From assembly GCF_014644555.1 (NCBI RefSeq), contig NZ_BMKX01000013.1:1-64000 (forward strand): 64,000 bases of DNA, given 5' to 3'. A program made the position numbers and the translations under genes. The notes beneath the pieces were generated by a model that was not told the origin of the DNA, searched no databases, and worked only from the letters and a program-made list of their open reading frames with translations. Below, in pieces: positions 54,077 through 63,235 of the stretch. The first letter of the stretch is position 1; each line of letters starts with the position of its first letter. The stretch is from Glutamicibacter ardleyensis. Lineage in GTDB: Bacteria; Actinomycetota; Actinomycetes; Actinomycetales; Micrococcaceae.

Positions 54077-54470
54077 TCAACCACGGGGCCGCCAAAATGA
54101 AAACAAAGCACACAATTCGTTGTTGGATTGGTTGCGCCAGGGGACGTACCGACGGATCATGCCCGGTTGCGCCCGGTGGCCGGGATGGTCGGTGCCATTC
54201 AGCGCGAAGTAGCGCGGCGCGGTGAACCGGGGTTCGATCCGGTTCAGGAGTGAACCGTGGAACGGCACGTAGGCAAGCTCCACGTTGTTCGCCGCCGCCC
54301 AGTCCCCGACTCTGGAATCGCCTTTCGTGAAACGGTGCGGGCTGTAGTTGTCCATGATGATCACGATCCGCAAGCCGCGGTACTCGCTGTCGAATCCAGG
54401 CGGGCCAGCTGTGTCGGGACTGGATGTGAAGCCAGATATCGAAAATGAGATCTGGTTTCCGCCGGGGTTC
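54077..54470 (-). pseudogene. IS630-family transposase, C-terminal remnant
   Basis: The minus strand reads RIVIIMDNYSPH, then AAANNVELAYVPFHGSLLNR, IEPRFTAPRYFALNGTDHP and MIRRYVPWRNQ. These match the second catalytic Asp region and the PxxSxxLNxIE block of IS630 transposases. The N-terminal half and terminal repeats are missing, and the upstream part of the frame is not family sequence. Confidence 0.75.
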
Positions 54471-54559
54471 GCTCTGCGGAAACCGGTGGTGAACCGTGAC
54501 CGAAGATTGGCCTCAGCGCCCAAACCCCAATACCCGGGCTATTGGTTCCTGCCCGGGTA

Positions 54560-55269
54560 ACCACTGAACTTGTTCTTCTTGGACATCTTGCCGACCGGCT
54601 TTCACGGATGCGTCAGCGCCCAGGTCAAGCCGGGATCGACCGTTTATGTTGCCGGGGCCGGACCCGTAGGTCGTTGTGCGGCAGCCGGTGCGCGGCTGTT
54701 GGGAGCGGCATGTGTCATCATCGGCGACCAAAACAAGGAACTGTCTGGAGGTGATGGAGAAGGCGGGTTACGAAACGGCCGACCTGAGTAGTAGCGTTCC
54801 ACTGACCGACCAGATTGACGCAATCCTCGGTGTCCCGGAAGTTGACTGCGGTGTCGATGCTGTCGGCTACGAAGCCCACGGACTTGGCGAGTCCAGTGAC
54901 AAGGAAGCTCCCGAAGCAGCCTTGAATTCGATGTTTGAAGTGGTTCGAGCCGGCGGGGCCATTGGTATCCCCGGAATCTATGTCGGCAACGATCCAGGCA
55001 GCAAGCACGATCGAGCGAAAAATGGCACCCTTGATTTGGCGCTCGGAGCAGCGTGGTTCAAGTCCCTGACTTTGGTCACCGGCATGGCTCCCGTGAGAAA
55101 TTACAGTCTCGAACTCATGCAAGCCATCCTCTGGAACCGCATCGATCTTCCGGCTGTAATGAACACCGAAGTCGTTCCGATCGACCAGGGACCGGACGCG
55201 TACGCACGATTCAGTGCTGGTTCGTCGAAAAAGTTCGTCATCGACCCGAACGGAATGTTGAAGAAATAG
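54560..55269 (+). pseudogene. fdhA: Glutathione-independent formaldehyde dehydrogenase, truncated and frameshifted
   Basis: From about 54560 one frame reads LDILPTGFHGC, PGSTVYVAGAGPVGRCAAAG and GDQNKE. The protein continues in the next frame from about 54745 with LEVMEKAGYETADLSSSV, VPEVDCGVDAVGYEAHG, GAIGIPGIYVG and a C-terminus KKFVIDPNGMLKK. This is the NAD-binding and C-terminal part of zinc-type FdhA. The N-terminal third with the zinc ligands is missing and there is a one-base frame break, so it is inactive. It neighbours the working mycothiol-dependent formaldehyde module. Confidence 0.85.
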
Positions 55270-55612
55270 TTCTGTACCGAGGAACGGTTCGGCAAACATT
55301 TTAGGTCGATATCGTGGAATGTGTGGGCGAAAGGGCATGATGCCCTTTTGCCCACACGTTCCACGTCCGCTTCTGGTCGAAGCGCCAGCACCGGTAAAGC
55401 CGCCCGTGGATTAATCGGGCCTTGGACTGGGCTCCACTTTATGGCGCAGAGGGATCCACTTCTACGATCTGGATCCAGCACTGCTGCTAAAGGCGGAATT
55501 ACCCAATAGCGCGTGCCGCACGTCCATACACCCGGGTGAAACCGGTGCGCCATCCACGGCTGTGGCTCGTGCTGCCGGGAACATCAGGCCTGGGTAAGTG
55601 CTCTTGGGCGAC
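55270..55612. other. Intergenic, nothing recognised
   Basis: About 340 bases. A GGGCATGATGCCC palindrome-like element lies near 55335-55350 within a longer repeat of AAAGGGCAT/ATGCCCTTT. It may act as terminator for the broken dehydrogenase gene. No other feature is seen. Confidence 0.4.
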
Positions 55613-56542
55613 TCAGAACGTCAGCACGAGTCGCCCGCGGGCCCCGCCGCCCTCGAGGCGTCGATGTGCTTGTTCCGCCTGCTCGGCCGGGAGTGCCGCG
55701 GCCACGCGCGGGGTGAGGACACCGTCCTGGACGTAACGGCGCAGTAAGTCCAGCTTGTCGGCCGAACGGTACTCGCGGAATACGTTGACCTTATGGAACG
55801 TGACGTCTCGGGTCGGCGGCCCCGCCCAACGACCGATTGAAACGAAGGCACCACCATTGCGGACGGCGGGCAGTGCTTTCTCGTTCATGCGGGCAGCATC
55901 GATGAGCGCGTCGGCACCGTCGGGAACGATGGCGCGGATGCGGTCGGCCACGTCGTCTCCTCGGGCAACCACGTGATCGGCACCGAGGTCTTCCACGAGC
56001 CCGCGGTCTTTTTCTGCGGCGTCGGCGATGACCACCAAGCCGGCATGTTTGGCCAACTCGATGACATAGTTGCCCAGTGTGCCGGCGGCGCCGGTCACCG
56101 CCAGGGTTTGCCCGGGTTCCAGTCCCGCCATTTCAAGGGCCTGGATCGCGGCGAGTCCGTTCATCGGCACAGTCGATGCGGCGTTCATGTCGAGATTGGT
56201 GGGGATACGGGTCATCGATTCATCGGGGCCGACCAAATACTCGACATATGCGCCACCGTGGGCGCTCAACGGCAGGGCCATGGCCATCACTTCGTCGCCG
56301 ATTTCCCAGCGGCTACCTGGGCCTGTTTCGTCGATGACGCCAGCGGCGTCCATGCCGGGCACATACGGCGGTTCAAATTCACCGGTACCCAGGCCTCCGG
56401 AGCGCACCTTGGTATCCACCGGGCTCACTGCAACGGCCTTCACGCGTAGGCGGGCCTCGCCCGGGCCGGGATGCGGTTCGCTGACATTGTGCACGGTGAG
56501 GGCCTCCGGCCCTCCGAATTCACTAACTCCAATAGCCTTCAT
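55613..56542 (-). CDS. Quinone oxidoreductase-like MDR enzyme
   Basis: A 309-residue NADPH-dependent medium-chain reductase of the zinc-free quinone oxidoreductase type. The N-terminal GroES-like domain has AVSPVDTKVRSG and VPGMDAAGVIDETGPG (about 36-75). The nucleotide motif is VTGAAGTLGNYVIELAKHAG (near 148). Zinc-binding cysteines are absent, as expected for this group. Likely substrates are quinones or enones; none can be deduced. It stands alone between the formaldehyde region and a recombinase gene. Confidence 0.88.
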   Translation of the reverse strand: MKAIGVSEFGGPEALTVHNVSEPHPGPGEARLRVKAVAVSPVDTKVRSGGLGTGEFEPPYVPGMDAAGVIDETGPGSRWEIGDEVMAMALPLSAHGGAYVEYLVGPDESMTRIPTNLDMNAASTVPMNGLAAIQALEMAGLEPGQTLAVTGAAGTLGNYVIELAKHAGLVVIADAAEKDRGLVEDLGADHVVARGDDVADRIRAIVPDGADALIDAARMNEKALPAVRNGGAFVSIGRWAGPPTRDVTFHKVNVFREYRSADKLDLLRRYVQDGVLTPRVAAALPAEQAEQAHRRLEGGGARGRLVLTF

Positions 56543-56746
56543 ATTGGTGGCAACGCGCCCTCTCCCGCAGGTATTCCAAGCGCAGACGCATCATAGACAG
56601 GATTCTGGTGCGGCATCCACCCAACGAGACCAAACGACGCGTGGACAAAAACTGTCTATCATTCCGCTCGCAAGCGGGTCACTCGACGATTCAAGCACCA
56701 CCAAAATTGTCGTTTTCCTCTAAGTCGTCCGCACGAGTTTCAGAAG

Positions 56747-57408
56747 TCACCTACACGGCCGCTATTTCGATTTCAGGAGTTTCTTGCCGTCGGGCCGAAG
56801 CTCCCCGGTCGGGGAGACGTGCCGGTAGAGGGTTTGCCGGGTAACACCCAGTTCCTCGCACAGGGAGCCGATCTTCGTTTCCTTATGTCCCACGGCGGCC
56901 ATGGCCAGGCGGACCTTGGCCGGTGTCATCTTGTAGGGCCGGCCTCCCTTGCGGCCGCGGGCCCGGGCCGAGGCCAATCCTGCCTTGGTGCGCTCGGAAA
57001 TGAGTTCGCGTTCGAACTCGGCCAGGGCGGCGAAGATCCCGAAGACCAGTTTCCCCGAGGCTGTCGTGGTATCGATGGCCGCGCCCTCCCCGGTGAGGAC
57101 CTTGAGTCCGATGCCGCGTTCGGTGAGGTTGTGGACGGTGTTCACCAGGTGGCGCAGGTCCCGGCCCAGCCGGTCAAGCTTCCACACCAACAGGGTGTCT
57201 CCCGCATTCATGCCCTTCAGGCAGGAAGCCAGTTCCGGCCTGTCGTCCTCCTTCCCCGAGGCGTGGTCCTCATAGAGCTTCGACGGGTCGACCCCTGCCG
57301 CCAGGAGTGCATCGCGTTGGAGGTCGGTGCTTTGCGATCCGTCCGTTTTCGATACCCGCATGTAGCCGATCAGCATGGCTCAAACCTCTTGTCATCTATA
57401 CGGCCGTT
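56747..57408. repeat. Imperfect direct repeats flanking a recombinase gene
   Basis: TCACCTACACGGCCGCT (56747-56763) and TCATCTATACGGCCGTT (57392-57408) agree at 14 of 17 positions, all differences being C/T. They lie just outside the two ends of the 56762-57376 recombinase gene in the same orientation. They may be recombination or transposon-end sequences. Confidence 0.5.
56762..57376 (-). CDS. Serine recombinase (resolvase/invertase, TnpR-like)
   Basis: A 204-residue small serine recombinase of the Tn3 resolvase type. The catalytic serine is in MLIGYMRVSKTDGSQ (Ser 9), followed by LLVWKLDRLGRDLRHL, LAEFERELISERTKAGL and a C-terminal helix-turn-helix (TRQTLYRHVSP). No transposase of a Tn3 element is present in the window, so it is either a transposon leftover or an independent resolvase. 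It is divergent from another recombinase gene at 57721. Confidence 0.9.
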   Translation of the reverse strand: MLIGYMRVSKTDGSQSTDLQRDALLAAGVDPSKLYEDHASGKEDDRPELASCLKGMNAGDTLLVWKLDRLGRDLRHLVNTVHNLTERGIGLKVLTGEGAAIDTTTASGKLVFGIFAALAEFERELISERTKAGLASARARGRKGGRPYKMTPAKVRLAMAAVGHKETKIGSLCEELGVTRQTLYRHVSPTGELRPDGKKLLKSK

Positions 57409-57720
57409 TACGTGACGCCAAATTTAGGAAAGTAAGCGTTTACGAAAAATGTCACTTAACTCGTTATTTATTCTAGGTTATGCAAAGGTAGTGTGTTTGT
57501 TGTTATATGACAGTCTGCTCAGCAGCAGACGAAGCACGATGATTTGCACGCTCGACAACGCGGCGTCGGCTCCGCATGTGAAAATTATCGGCAATGAAAA
57601 CGACTGTGAACCGTATTGCGGTTGGTGCATATGACTTCTGACAAACCATGTATCCGAAGTCGGCTTCAATCGCCCCAAAGTTCGGGAATCCCAATGCAGG
57701 CGACTTCGGAAAGCGACAAT

Positions 57721-58323
57721 ATGTTGATCGGATACGCACGGGTTTCCACTGCAGACCAAAACCCGGACCACCAGGTGGATGACCTCATGCGTGCGGGGGT
57801 CGCCACAGAGAACATTTACGTCGACCGTGCCAGCGGCGCCAAGGTCAGCCGGCCCGAGCTCGATAAGGCCCTCGCCTCCGCCAACCGAGATGGCGACCAG
57901 CTCGTCATCACCCGCCTGGATAGACTCGGGCGTTCAGTGCTTCATTTAGTCAAGCTCGGCGCAAACATGCGAGAACGGGGTGTAGGGCTGGTCGTACTTG
58001 AGCAGGCCATCGACACCACGACCCCGGAAGGTAGGGCGATGTGCGGAATGCTCTCGGTTCTCGCTGAACTCTAACGCGAACTCATTGCCGCAAATACCCG
58101 CGGCGGCCTCGCTGCGGCCCGGGCCCGCGGAAAAACAGGAGGGCGGCGTCGGAAGCTCACCTCCGATCAGGCCGCCCATGCCCAACAGCTCTACGATGCA
58201 GGGAAACACACCGTCCAGCGGATCGCCGACCCGCTCCAGGTTCCTCGTTCCACCATCTACGGCCACCTTAACAAAGAAAGTATCGGGCGGCACCCCACCG
58301 GCAAAGGGCCTATGCAGGCTTAG
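57721..58323 (+). pseudogene. Serine recombinase interrupted by an in-frame stop
   Basis: ATG 57721 starts MLIGYARVSTADQNPDHQV, a complete catalytic domain through MCGMLSVLAEL, then TAA at 58072-58074. The same frame continues with RELIAANTRGGLAAARARGK and a full DNA-binding domain (RSTIYGHL) to the stop at 58321-58323. Relatives have Gln between LAEL/LAEF and REL, so CAA to TAA is the simplest explanation. Total coding length would be 200 residues. The truncated product keeps catalysis but loses DNA binding, so it should be inactive. Confidence 0.85.
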
Positions 58324-58343
58324 CGCTCAATCCGTCCCCATTA

Positions 58344-58604
58344 CTACCAAGACCCCAACTCCAGGACTTCAGCCAGCAGCTTTCGCCAACTAATCGTTGG
58401 ACGGTCCGCTCCTCTAGCAGCCAGCGCTGCTTCATGTGTGGCACGGGTACCGGGCTCATAGCTTTCCCGAGATTGGAAGTGTGCGTGGATGGTAGCCACG
58501 TTTTTATGGCAGCGATCGGCGATTTCACGCGCGGTCAGTCCGGCAGCGTACATCATGTCCCATTCAGGATGCCTTGAAACTTCCCAGCCCGTCATGCTGG
58601 ACAT
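58344..58604 (-). pseudogene. Helicase-associated-domain protein fragment
   Basis: An 86-residue frame (ATG 58604, open upstream to 58718) reading GWEVSRHPEWDMMYAAGLTA, REIADRCHKNVATIHAHFQ, RESYEPGTRATHEAA and RWR-like SWRKLLAEVL. It resembles the N-terminal unit of actinobacterial helicase-associated (HA) domain proteins, which carry a helix-turn-helix of this form. Those proteins are several times longer, so this is a truncated piece, ending at the preceding recombinase pseudogene. Confidence 0.6.
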
Positions 58605-59210
58605 GCTATTAGGACCACCCACTTGGCGGAACGTCTCACTTCGGCGAATCAATAAGTTTGCATGACTAGGAGAGTCATTCGTGCCTAAGGTGAACCACCA
58701 GGCGAACTCGAATATCATTTAGCCAGTTTTACTCTGAGCTCGAACTCGTGAAAGACCACCACATGAAAATCATTAATTTCATGGTCCCTGCCGCGTTGAA
58801 TTTTGCTCTCAGGATGAGCCTCCTCGGCGCTGCCAACCCAAGCCGCCGTCAGTTTACCTGCAAGCTGCACCCCACCGACGTGCCCCGTACAAAAGCCAAT
58901 GTATACGAGAGGTGGCTTGTGAAAAAGTGACATCCACCGATAGCCTCATTTCTCCGATTTAGCCATCTAGCTCGTTTTCAAAACGAAAATAAGGCGCTGT
59001 TGCGGCCAAATCCAAACGGGCTTGATACTCGTTGCGCATTCTCCAATGAAGATTGCACGCTCCCCTTAATTCATCGTCTGGATTCTTTTCCGGGGGCCGA
59101 AAACACCCCAAAGTATCTACTCATTGGCGAAACGACACGACACATTGAGAGTATTTAAGTTATTTTTAGGCTCCCCATTTTCTGATATTCAAACGGTGCC
59201 AAGGGGTATA
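58605..59210. other. Non-coding stretch upstream of the replication region
   Basis: About 600 bases, progressively AT-richer toward the iterons. Short open frames on both strands show no family features. I see no strong repeats before 59211. Confidence 0.45.
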
Positions 59211-59357
59211 AAGGTACCTTTCGAGGCTTAACCACCTTTAGAGAGCCGGTGTTCTGACCGAATTTTGACAGGATGTGGATGAATATTGGGTTTTTTGGTG
59301 AAGGCTTTGGGTTAAATGGCAAATAGACAAAAGGTACCTTTTGAGGCTCACGGTACC
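59211..59357. repeat. Iterons upstream of rep (three GGTACC sites)
   Basis: Perfect AAAGGTACCTTT palindromes occur at 59211-59222 and 59330-59341, both followed by the related words CGAGGCT or TGAGGCT, and a partial GGTACC site at 59352-59357. They are the same motif as in the cluster after rep and precede the small 59502 gene. Confidence 0.8.
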
Positions 59358-59501
59358 TAAACCGCACTTTGCCCCAAAATATCCAGACTCGCGAGGAAAA
59401 CAGCCTCACAGAATCCTTACTTACATGGTGGTAGTTTCGTGTGTAGTCGGAAACAGTTACAGACCCAAAGGGTTCGGAACAGTAGAGCGAGGGAAGTAAA
59501 C

Positions 59502-59726
59502 ATGGCTGCAACAGGAAACCGCGGAGGCGGGCGACGGAGCAAAGGCGAGCGCTTCTTTGTAGGCACTCGTGTACCTGTGGCTCACCAAGAACAGCTGAAG
59601 GAGGCTGCCGCACGCGACAACCTATCCGTTAGTGAATTCGTGGAGAACTTGATTGTCTCAGCTGTAAATGATCCCAAGCATGGTTCTGGACGCAAAGGTC
59701 CTGAACGTCTAAGCCTCACGGCTTAA
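59502..59726 (+). CDS. Small ribbon-helix-helix-like protein before rep
   Basis: A 74-residue basic protein. The strand-helix-helix pattern FFVGTRVPVAHQEQLKEAAARDNLSVSEFVENLI is that of CopG/Arc-like DNA-binding proteins (spread over residues about 18-52). ATG 59502 follows GAGGGAAG. It lies between the upstream iterons and rep, where plasmid copy-number repressors of the CopG type are typically found, so a role in regulating rep is likely but inferred. A hairpin follows its stop. Confidence 0.75.
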   Translation: MAATGNRGGGRRSKGERFFVGTRVPVAHQEQLKEAAARDNLSVSEFVENLIVSAVNDPKHGSGRKGPERLSLTA

Positions 59727-59730
59727 AATA

Positions 59731-59755
59731 AGGAGCCCGCATGTAGCGGGCCCCT
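59731..59755 (+). terminator. Hairpin after the CopG-like gene
   Basis: AGGAGCCCGC (59731-59740) pairs with GCGGGCCCCT (59746-59755) with one mismatch and a five-base loop. There is no T tract, so it may attenuate rather than fully stop transcription toward rep. Confidence 0.55.
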
Positions 59756-59897
59756 GAAGTATGTGTTCCTCGTCGGGAAGCTTGCCGGCCAAAGACGAAG
59801 AACTTATTTAGTTAGATCCACAAAAAGAGGAAAGGAGGTAGAAAACCCAAGGAACCAGAACACTCGCAGAGCGCTCAGACTCCGACCTTATGAGCAA

Positions 59898-60038
59898 ATG
59901 ATTCATCATTCACACACAGGGCTTTTGCCTGCCATCCTTTTGAGAGGATACCGCTATCGTACCGCAGCTCTATGGTGCAGTTCCACCGTTGACCCCAAGC
60001 CTGGCTCGTCGAGCCGGCACAATAACGTCCGAAGATGA
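59898..60038 (+). CDS. Possible leader peptide overlapping the rep start
   Basis: A 46-codon frame starting ATG 59898 runs through the rep start (TTG 59989) and stops at 60036-60038 in a different frame. Rep has no visible ribosome binding site, and upstream of its TTG the rep frame is closed by TGA at 59941. Translation of a leader across this region could load ribosomes for rep, as leader peptides do in some plasmids. No ribosome binding site is obvious for the leader either. Low confidence. Confidence 0.25.
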   Translation: MIHHSHTGLLPAILLRGYRYRTAALWCSSTVDPKPGSSSRHNNVRR

Positions 60039-61797
60039 AGCTGCCTGGGCTTCACTGGCGCCACTTATTGCAGGCCAGCCTCGAGTTCGCATTTCGAAAG
60101 ACGCTGGCAAAAATTACCCACAAAAATTTGAACGAGATCTAGCATCGGCGCGTCCTACCCAACCGGCTGCCGTCCTCATTTATGGCCGTGACGGACTTTG
60201 TGCGACGATCTGCCTGGACTTCGACTCCTCAGCACCTGGTGGAGAAGCCCGCGTCGCAGCGGATGTGCTTGCTGTGCAGTCCTGGTTGTTTGCCCACGGG
60301 GCACGATGGATAGAAGACCAATCCCCCAACGGCGGCCGGCACGTTTACATTCCGCTTGCAGAGCGCATGCCATTTCATCAGGCACGCGGCCTCGTTGAAG
60401 CATTGGCCAACCGATACCCCTCGCTGGACCCGACACCGCATCAGAACCTACGCCACGGATGTATTCGCACGCCTGGCTCCACGCACAAAACTGGTGGCGC
60501 ACAGAAGTTGGAAATGAGCCTGAAGATGGCTCATAACGTTGCTACTGAGCGCAACGAGTTCTCCACCGTCAACTCATTATGCGATTCGTTACGTATTGAA
60601 ATCCAAGCTGCCAACGAACGACGTGAAGCCGTTGCTGTGCCGGCCGACACTCGCTGCAGCGAATTAGGTGCCTTGTCCCGTCGTATCGCTTTGATCGCCA
60701 CACAAGGGATCTACGACACTGCGAGGTACAACAGCCCCTCGGAAGCACGCATGGCTGTCCTCGTCGCCTGCGCAGCTAGAGGCCTGAAACTCACTGATGT
60801 TGAACGACGCATCAAGCAGGGCGCATGGCCAGGACTCGCTCAGTTCTACGCCCGCTACTCCCCCACACAACGGTCCAATTCAATGCGTCGAGATTGGCTC
60901 AAAGCCACCAAATTCGCTGCAGAAAAGTCTGAGGGGCAACGTGTCCATAAAACCAACACAAGCGAGCTTTTAACACAGGGGGCTTGGGATCAGGCTGTTT
61001 CTTCTGGTTCGAATTCTGAACATCACTTTATTCGTACTTGGCGTTCTGCCCTGAGTCTCGTGGAATCGCGATATCAATCTAGTCGTTCTGGTCTATCTCG
61101 CCGGTTGGTTCTTCGAGCCTTGGGAGCTGGAGCGCATATGATTGGAAGTCGTGTAGTCGAATTCGGTGTCCGCTCGTTGTCGATCGCTTCAGGAGTTGAA
61201 CCGACAACCGTAGCGTTTCATCTACGAGCTTTGCGCAACGAAAAAGAACCGCTCATCCGGCAGGTCGGCGAGGCAACAGGGACGACCGGTGATCAGTATG
61301 AACTAGTCATTCCTCCCCTGCTTATGGAAGCTGCGAGCAACGAAACGTGGCAGAAGGGTAAATTGCATTCGTTGCGCCCAGCGTTCAGGGAGCTCGGTGT
61401 CACTGCAGCATTTGTCTATGAAGCTTTGGAAGTTTTAGGTGGCACTCTTGGCGTCAGCGAGATCAAGAGCAAGACTGGGTTGAACCGTAGCACGGTCCAT
61501 GAAGCCCTTGAAGTATTAGCTGCATGGAACTTGGCCCAACGCACCAAACAAGGTTGGGTCTTGGTCGCCTCAACCAATTTGAGCTCGTTGGCTGAATCCT
61601 TGGGTGTTCTTGACTTGGTGCTCAATCAAGTGACGTTGTACCGTGAACAACGCGCTCAGTGGCGAGCCTGGTTGTCCGAGCGAATGAATCGACTCCCCCA
61701 GCTTCTTGAACCAGATGAGGACTACCCCTTCGAACTCTTCAGCGGTCCGCCTGATGATTGGTCACTGAGTGATATGGCGTTCCGAACTGCCAGCTAA
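59989..61797 (+). CDS. rep: Plasmid replication protein with primase-like domain
   Basis: A 602-residue protein. Residues about 45-150 resemble an archaeo-eukaryotic-type primase/polymerase domain (TICLDFDSSAPGGEARVAAD with a DxD pair; then SPNGGRHVYIPL). The helical middle (about 215-300) is like primase-C-terminal regions. The C-terminal half has two winged-helix-like segments (SGVEPTTVAFHLRALR and KTGLNRSTVHEALEVL) suited to iteron binding. Such Rep proteins occur in actinobacterial theta plasmids. The start is uncertain: TTG 59989 is the only usable upstream codon. Iterons flank it on both sides. Confidence 0.85.
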   Translation: MTPSLARRAGTITSEDEAAWASLAPLIAGQPRVRISKDAGKNYPQKFERDLASARPTQPAAVLIYGRDGLCATICLDFDSSAPGGEARVAADVLAVQSWLFAHGARWIEDQSPNGGRHVYIPLAERMPFHQARGLVEALANRYPSLDPTPHQNLRHGCIRTPGSTHKTGGAQKLEMSLKMAHNVATERNEFSTVNSLCDSLRIEIQAANERREAVAVPADTRCSELGALSRRIALIATQGIYDTARYNSPSEARMAVLVACAARGLKLTDVERRIKQGAWPGLAQFYARYSPTQRSNSMRRDWLKATKFAAEKSEGQRVHKTNTSELLTQGAWDQAVSSGSNSEHHFIRTWRSALSLVESRYQSSRSGLSRRLVLRALGAGAHMIGSRVVEFGVRSLSIASGVEPTTVAFHLRALRNEKEPLIRQVGEATGTTGDQYELVIPPLLMEAASNETWQKGKLHSLRPAFRELGVTAAFVYEALEVLGGTLGVSEIKSKTGLNRSTVHEALEVLAAWNLAQRTKQGWVLVASTNLSSLAESLGVLDLVLNQVTLYREQRAQWRAWLSERMNRLPQLLEPDEDYPFELFSGPPDDWSLSDMAFRTAS

Positions 61798-63235
61798 TTG
61801 AAGCTCCGCTCTCCCCCTCACATTTTCAGTAATGGTACCTTTGTTACCTTTTGCTCCATTAGTGCTCAAATCTACTGTCTAAAATTGCCAATGGATGCTG
61901 TCCTCTTGAGTTTGTCGACAAGGAATCAAAACGGTACCTTTAGTTCACTTTCCACTTTTATCACTAGGTTGCCATGCCATGCGATCGCTCGCGCCACTTC
62001 CCTGCTTCACTTACCAGGGCCCTTCACGGTGGCCAAAATCCGTATACTTATCGCTCACATCCGTTGCGGGCGTAAGCGATTGCTACTAAATGAAAGATAG
62101 CTCTAAAAGTACCTTTTGTTCCCTTTCGCCTCCTAGGCCCGCAGGATGCGCTTCCGAGATGTCAGTTTCACGACTATTCTTATTCACGAACATCACCACA
62201 ATGACCAGTAATAGTGCAAAAGGTACCTTTAGTACTTAATGATCATTTCGAACGTATCGCACCAAGGTCGCCAGTCAAGCAGTTAGTCCCGCCAGTCTGC
62301 ATCTACGCTGCAAACAGTCGATGGAGAACCATCGACCATCTCACGCGACCCCACCAGAAAGGTACCTTCTTCACTAGGACTGCGATGCCACCACAGAGCA
62401 TATGCTCTTCGCGGAAGGAGTTGGTAGAGCTTCTCAATAGCGAACTCATACCCACTGAGCCCCTGATGGCACTCATCGGATCAATTTAGGCAGGATGAAC
62501 GTTCAACGCGTGCTTGATGAAAATTCAGTTAGACCTCGCAACTTAAACCGCAGCCTCTTTTCATTGAAAGCTCTTCAAAGCCCTTAAAACGAAAAAAGCC
62601 TTCGCGCCGTTGAGGCCAAAGACTCTATTGGTTAGTCGTAACGTGAACCATCTGTCGTGTTGACTCCTTCTGCACCTTACACGTAAAAGGTTCTTAAATA
62701 TCTAAAGGTACCATTATTGAAAAGTTTGTTGAAGACTCGGAAATAATGCTGCAAAAGGTACCTTTAGTTCCAAAGGTGCAAATATAGCCAGACGGAGAAG
62801 ACTTTACACCCATGCGTAAGCTCAACAAATATTGCTACGTAACGCAAACAATTGAGACTGTTTGAAACGGAGGACTATTTGACGAGTCCTCCTATTTGCA
62901 GCACCTACAAAATTCCAAAGGTTCCCGAGGTACAAAAAGTACCTTTAGTGTCAGGTTGAGAACAAGGCGCTCTTTTCTAGAGAGTCGTTGGCTCCATAAG
63001 TTCTATATGCTCTAAAGGTACCTTTAACTCAAAGTATCCTTCAGGGCTTTAGGTACAAAAGGTACCTTTCATGAATCTGTAACTTTTTCTGAAACGCTTA
63101 GGCGTGGCGCGTGGCAAACAGCCCCGCATCCCGTCTAGCGTGTGTTTAAGAAATATGGTTTGCCGGCCTACTTCGTATACTTTTTGCAGCGCAATAAGCC
63201 GGTATCCCGTCATCGACGGCTCGAAAGTAGGCAAT
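61798..63235. other. Iteron-rich origin / centromere region
   Basis: About 1.4 kb without a gene, AT-richer than the rest and packed with GGTACC-centred palindromes. It lies between rep and parA and is the best candidate for the replication origin, parS, or both. The short open frames here are broken by the repeats and have no support. Confidence 0.8.
61831..63069. repeat. Iteron cluster, consensus AAAGGTACCTTT
   Basis: Sites at 61831, 61930, 62105, 62219, 62358, 62704, 62754, 62935, 63014 and 63058 fit (A)AAAGGTACCTTT. Four are perfect 12-bp palindromes (62219, 62754, 63014, 63058) and the others carry one to three changes (for example AACGGTACCTTT, AAAAGTACCTTT). Many are followed by AG, AGTTC or a similar short word, giving them a direction despite the palindromic core. 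Spacing is irregular, from 44 to about 350 bases. Confidence 0.9.

Noticed and set aside
61831-63069. CRISPR-like spaced repeats between rep and parA
   Set aside because: The repeats are 12-bp palindromes with irregular spacing from 44 to hundreds of bases and no cas genes; they are iterons.
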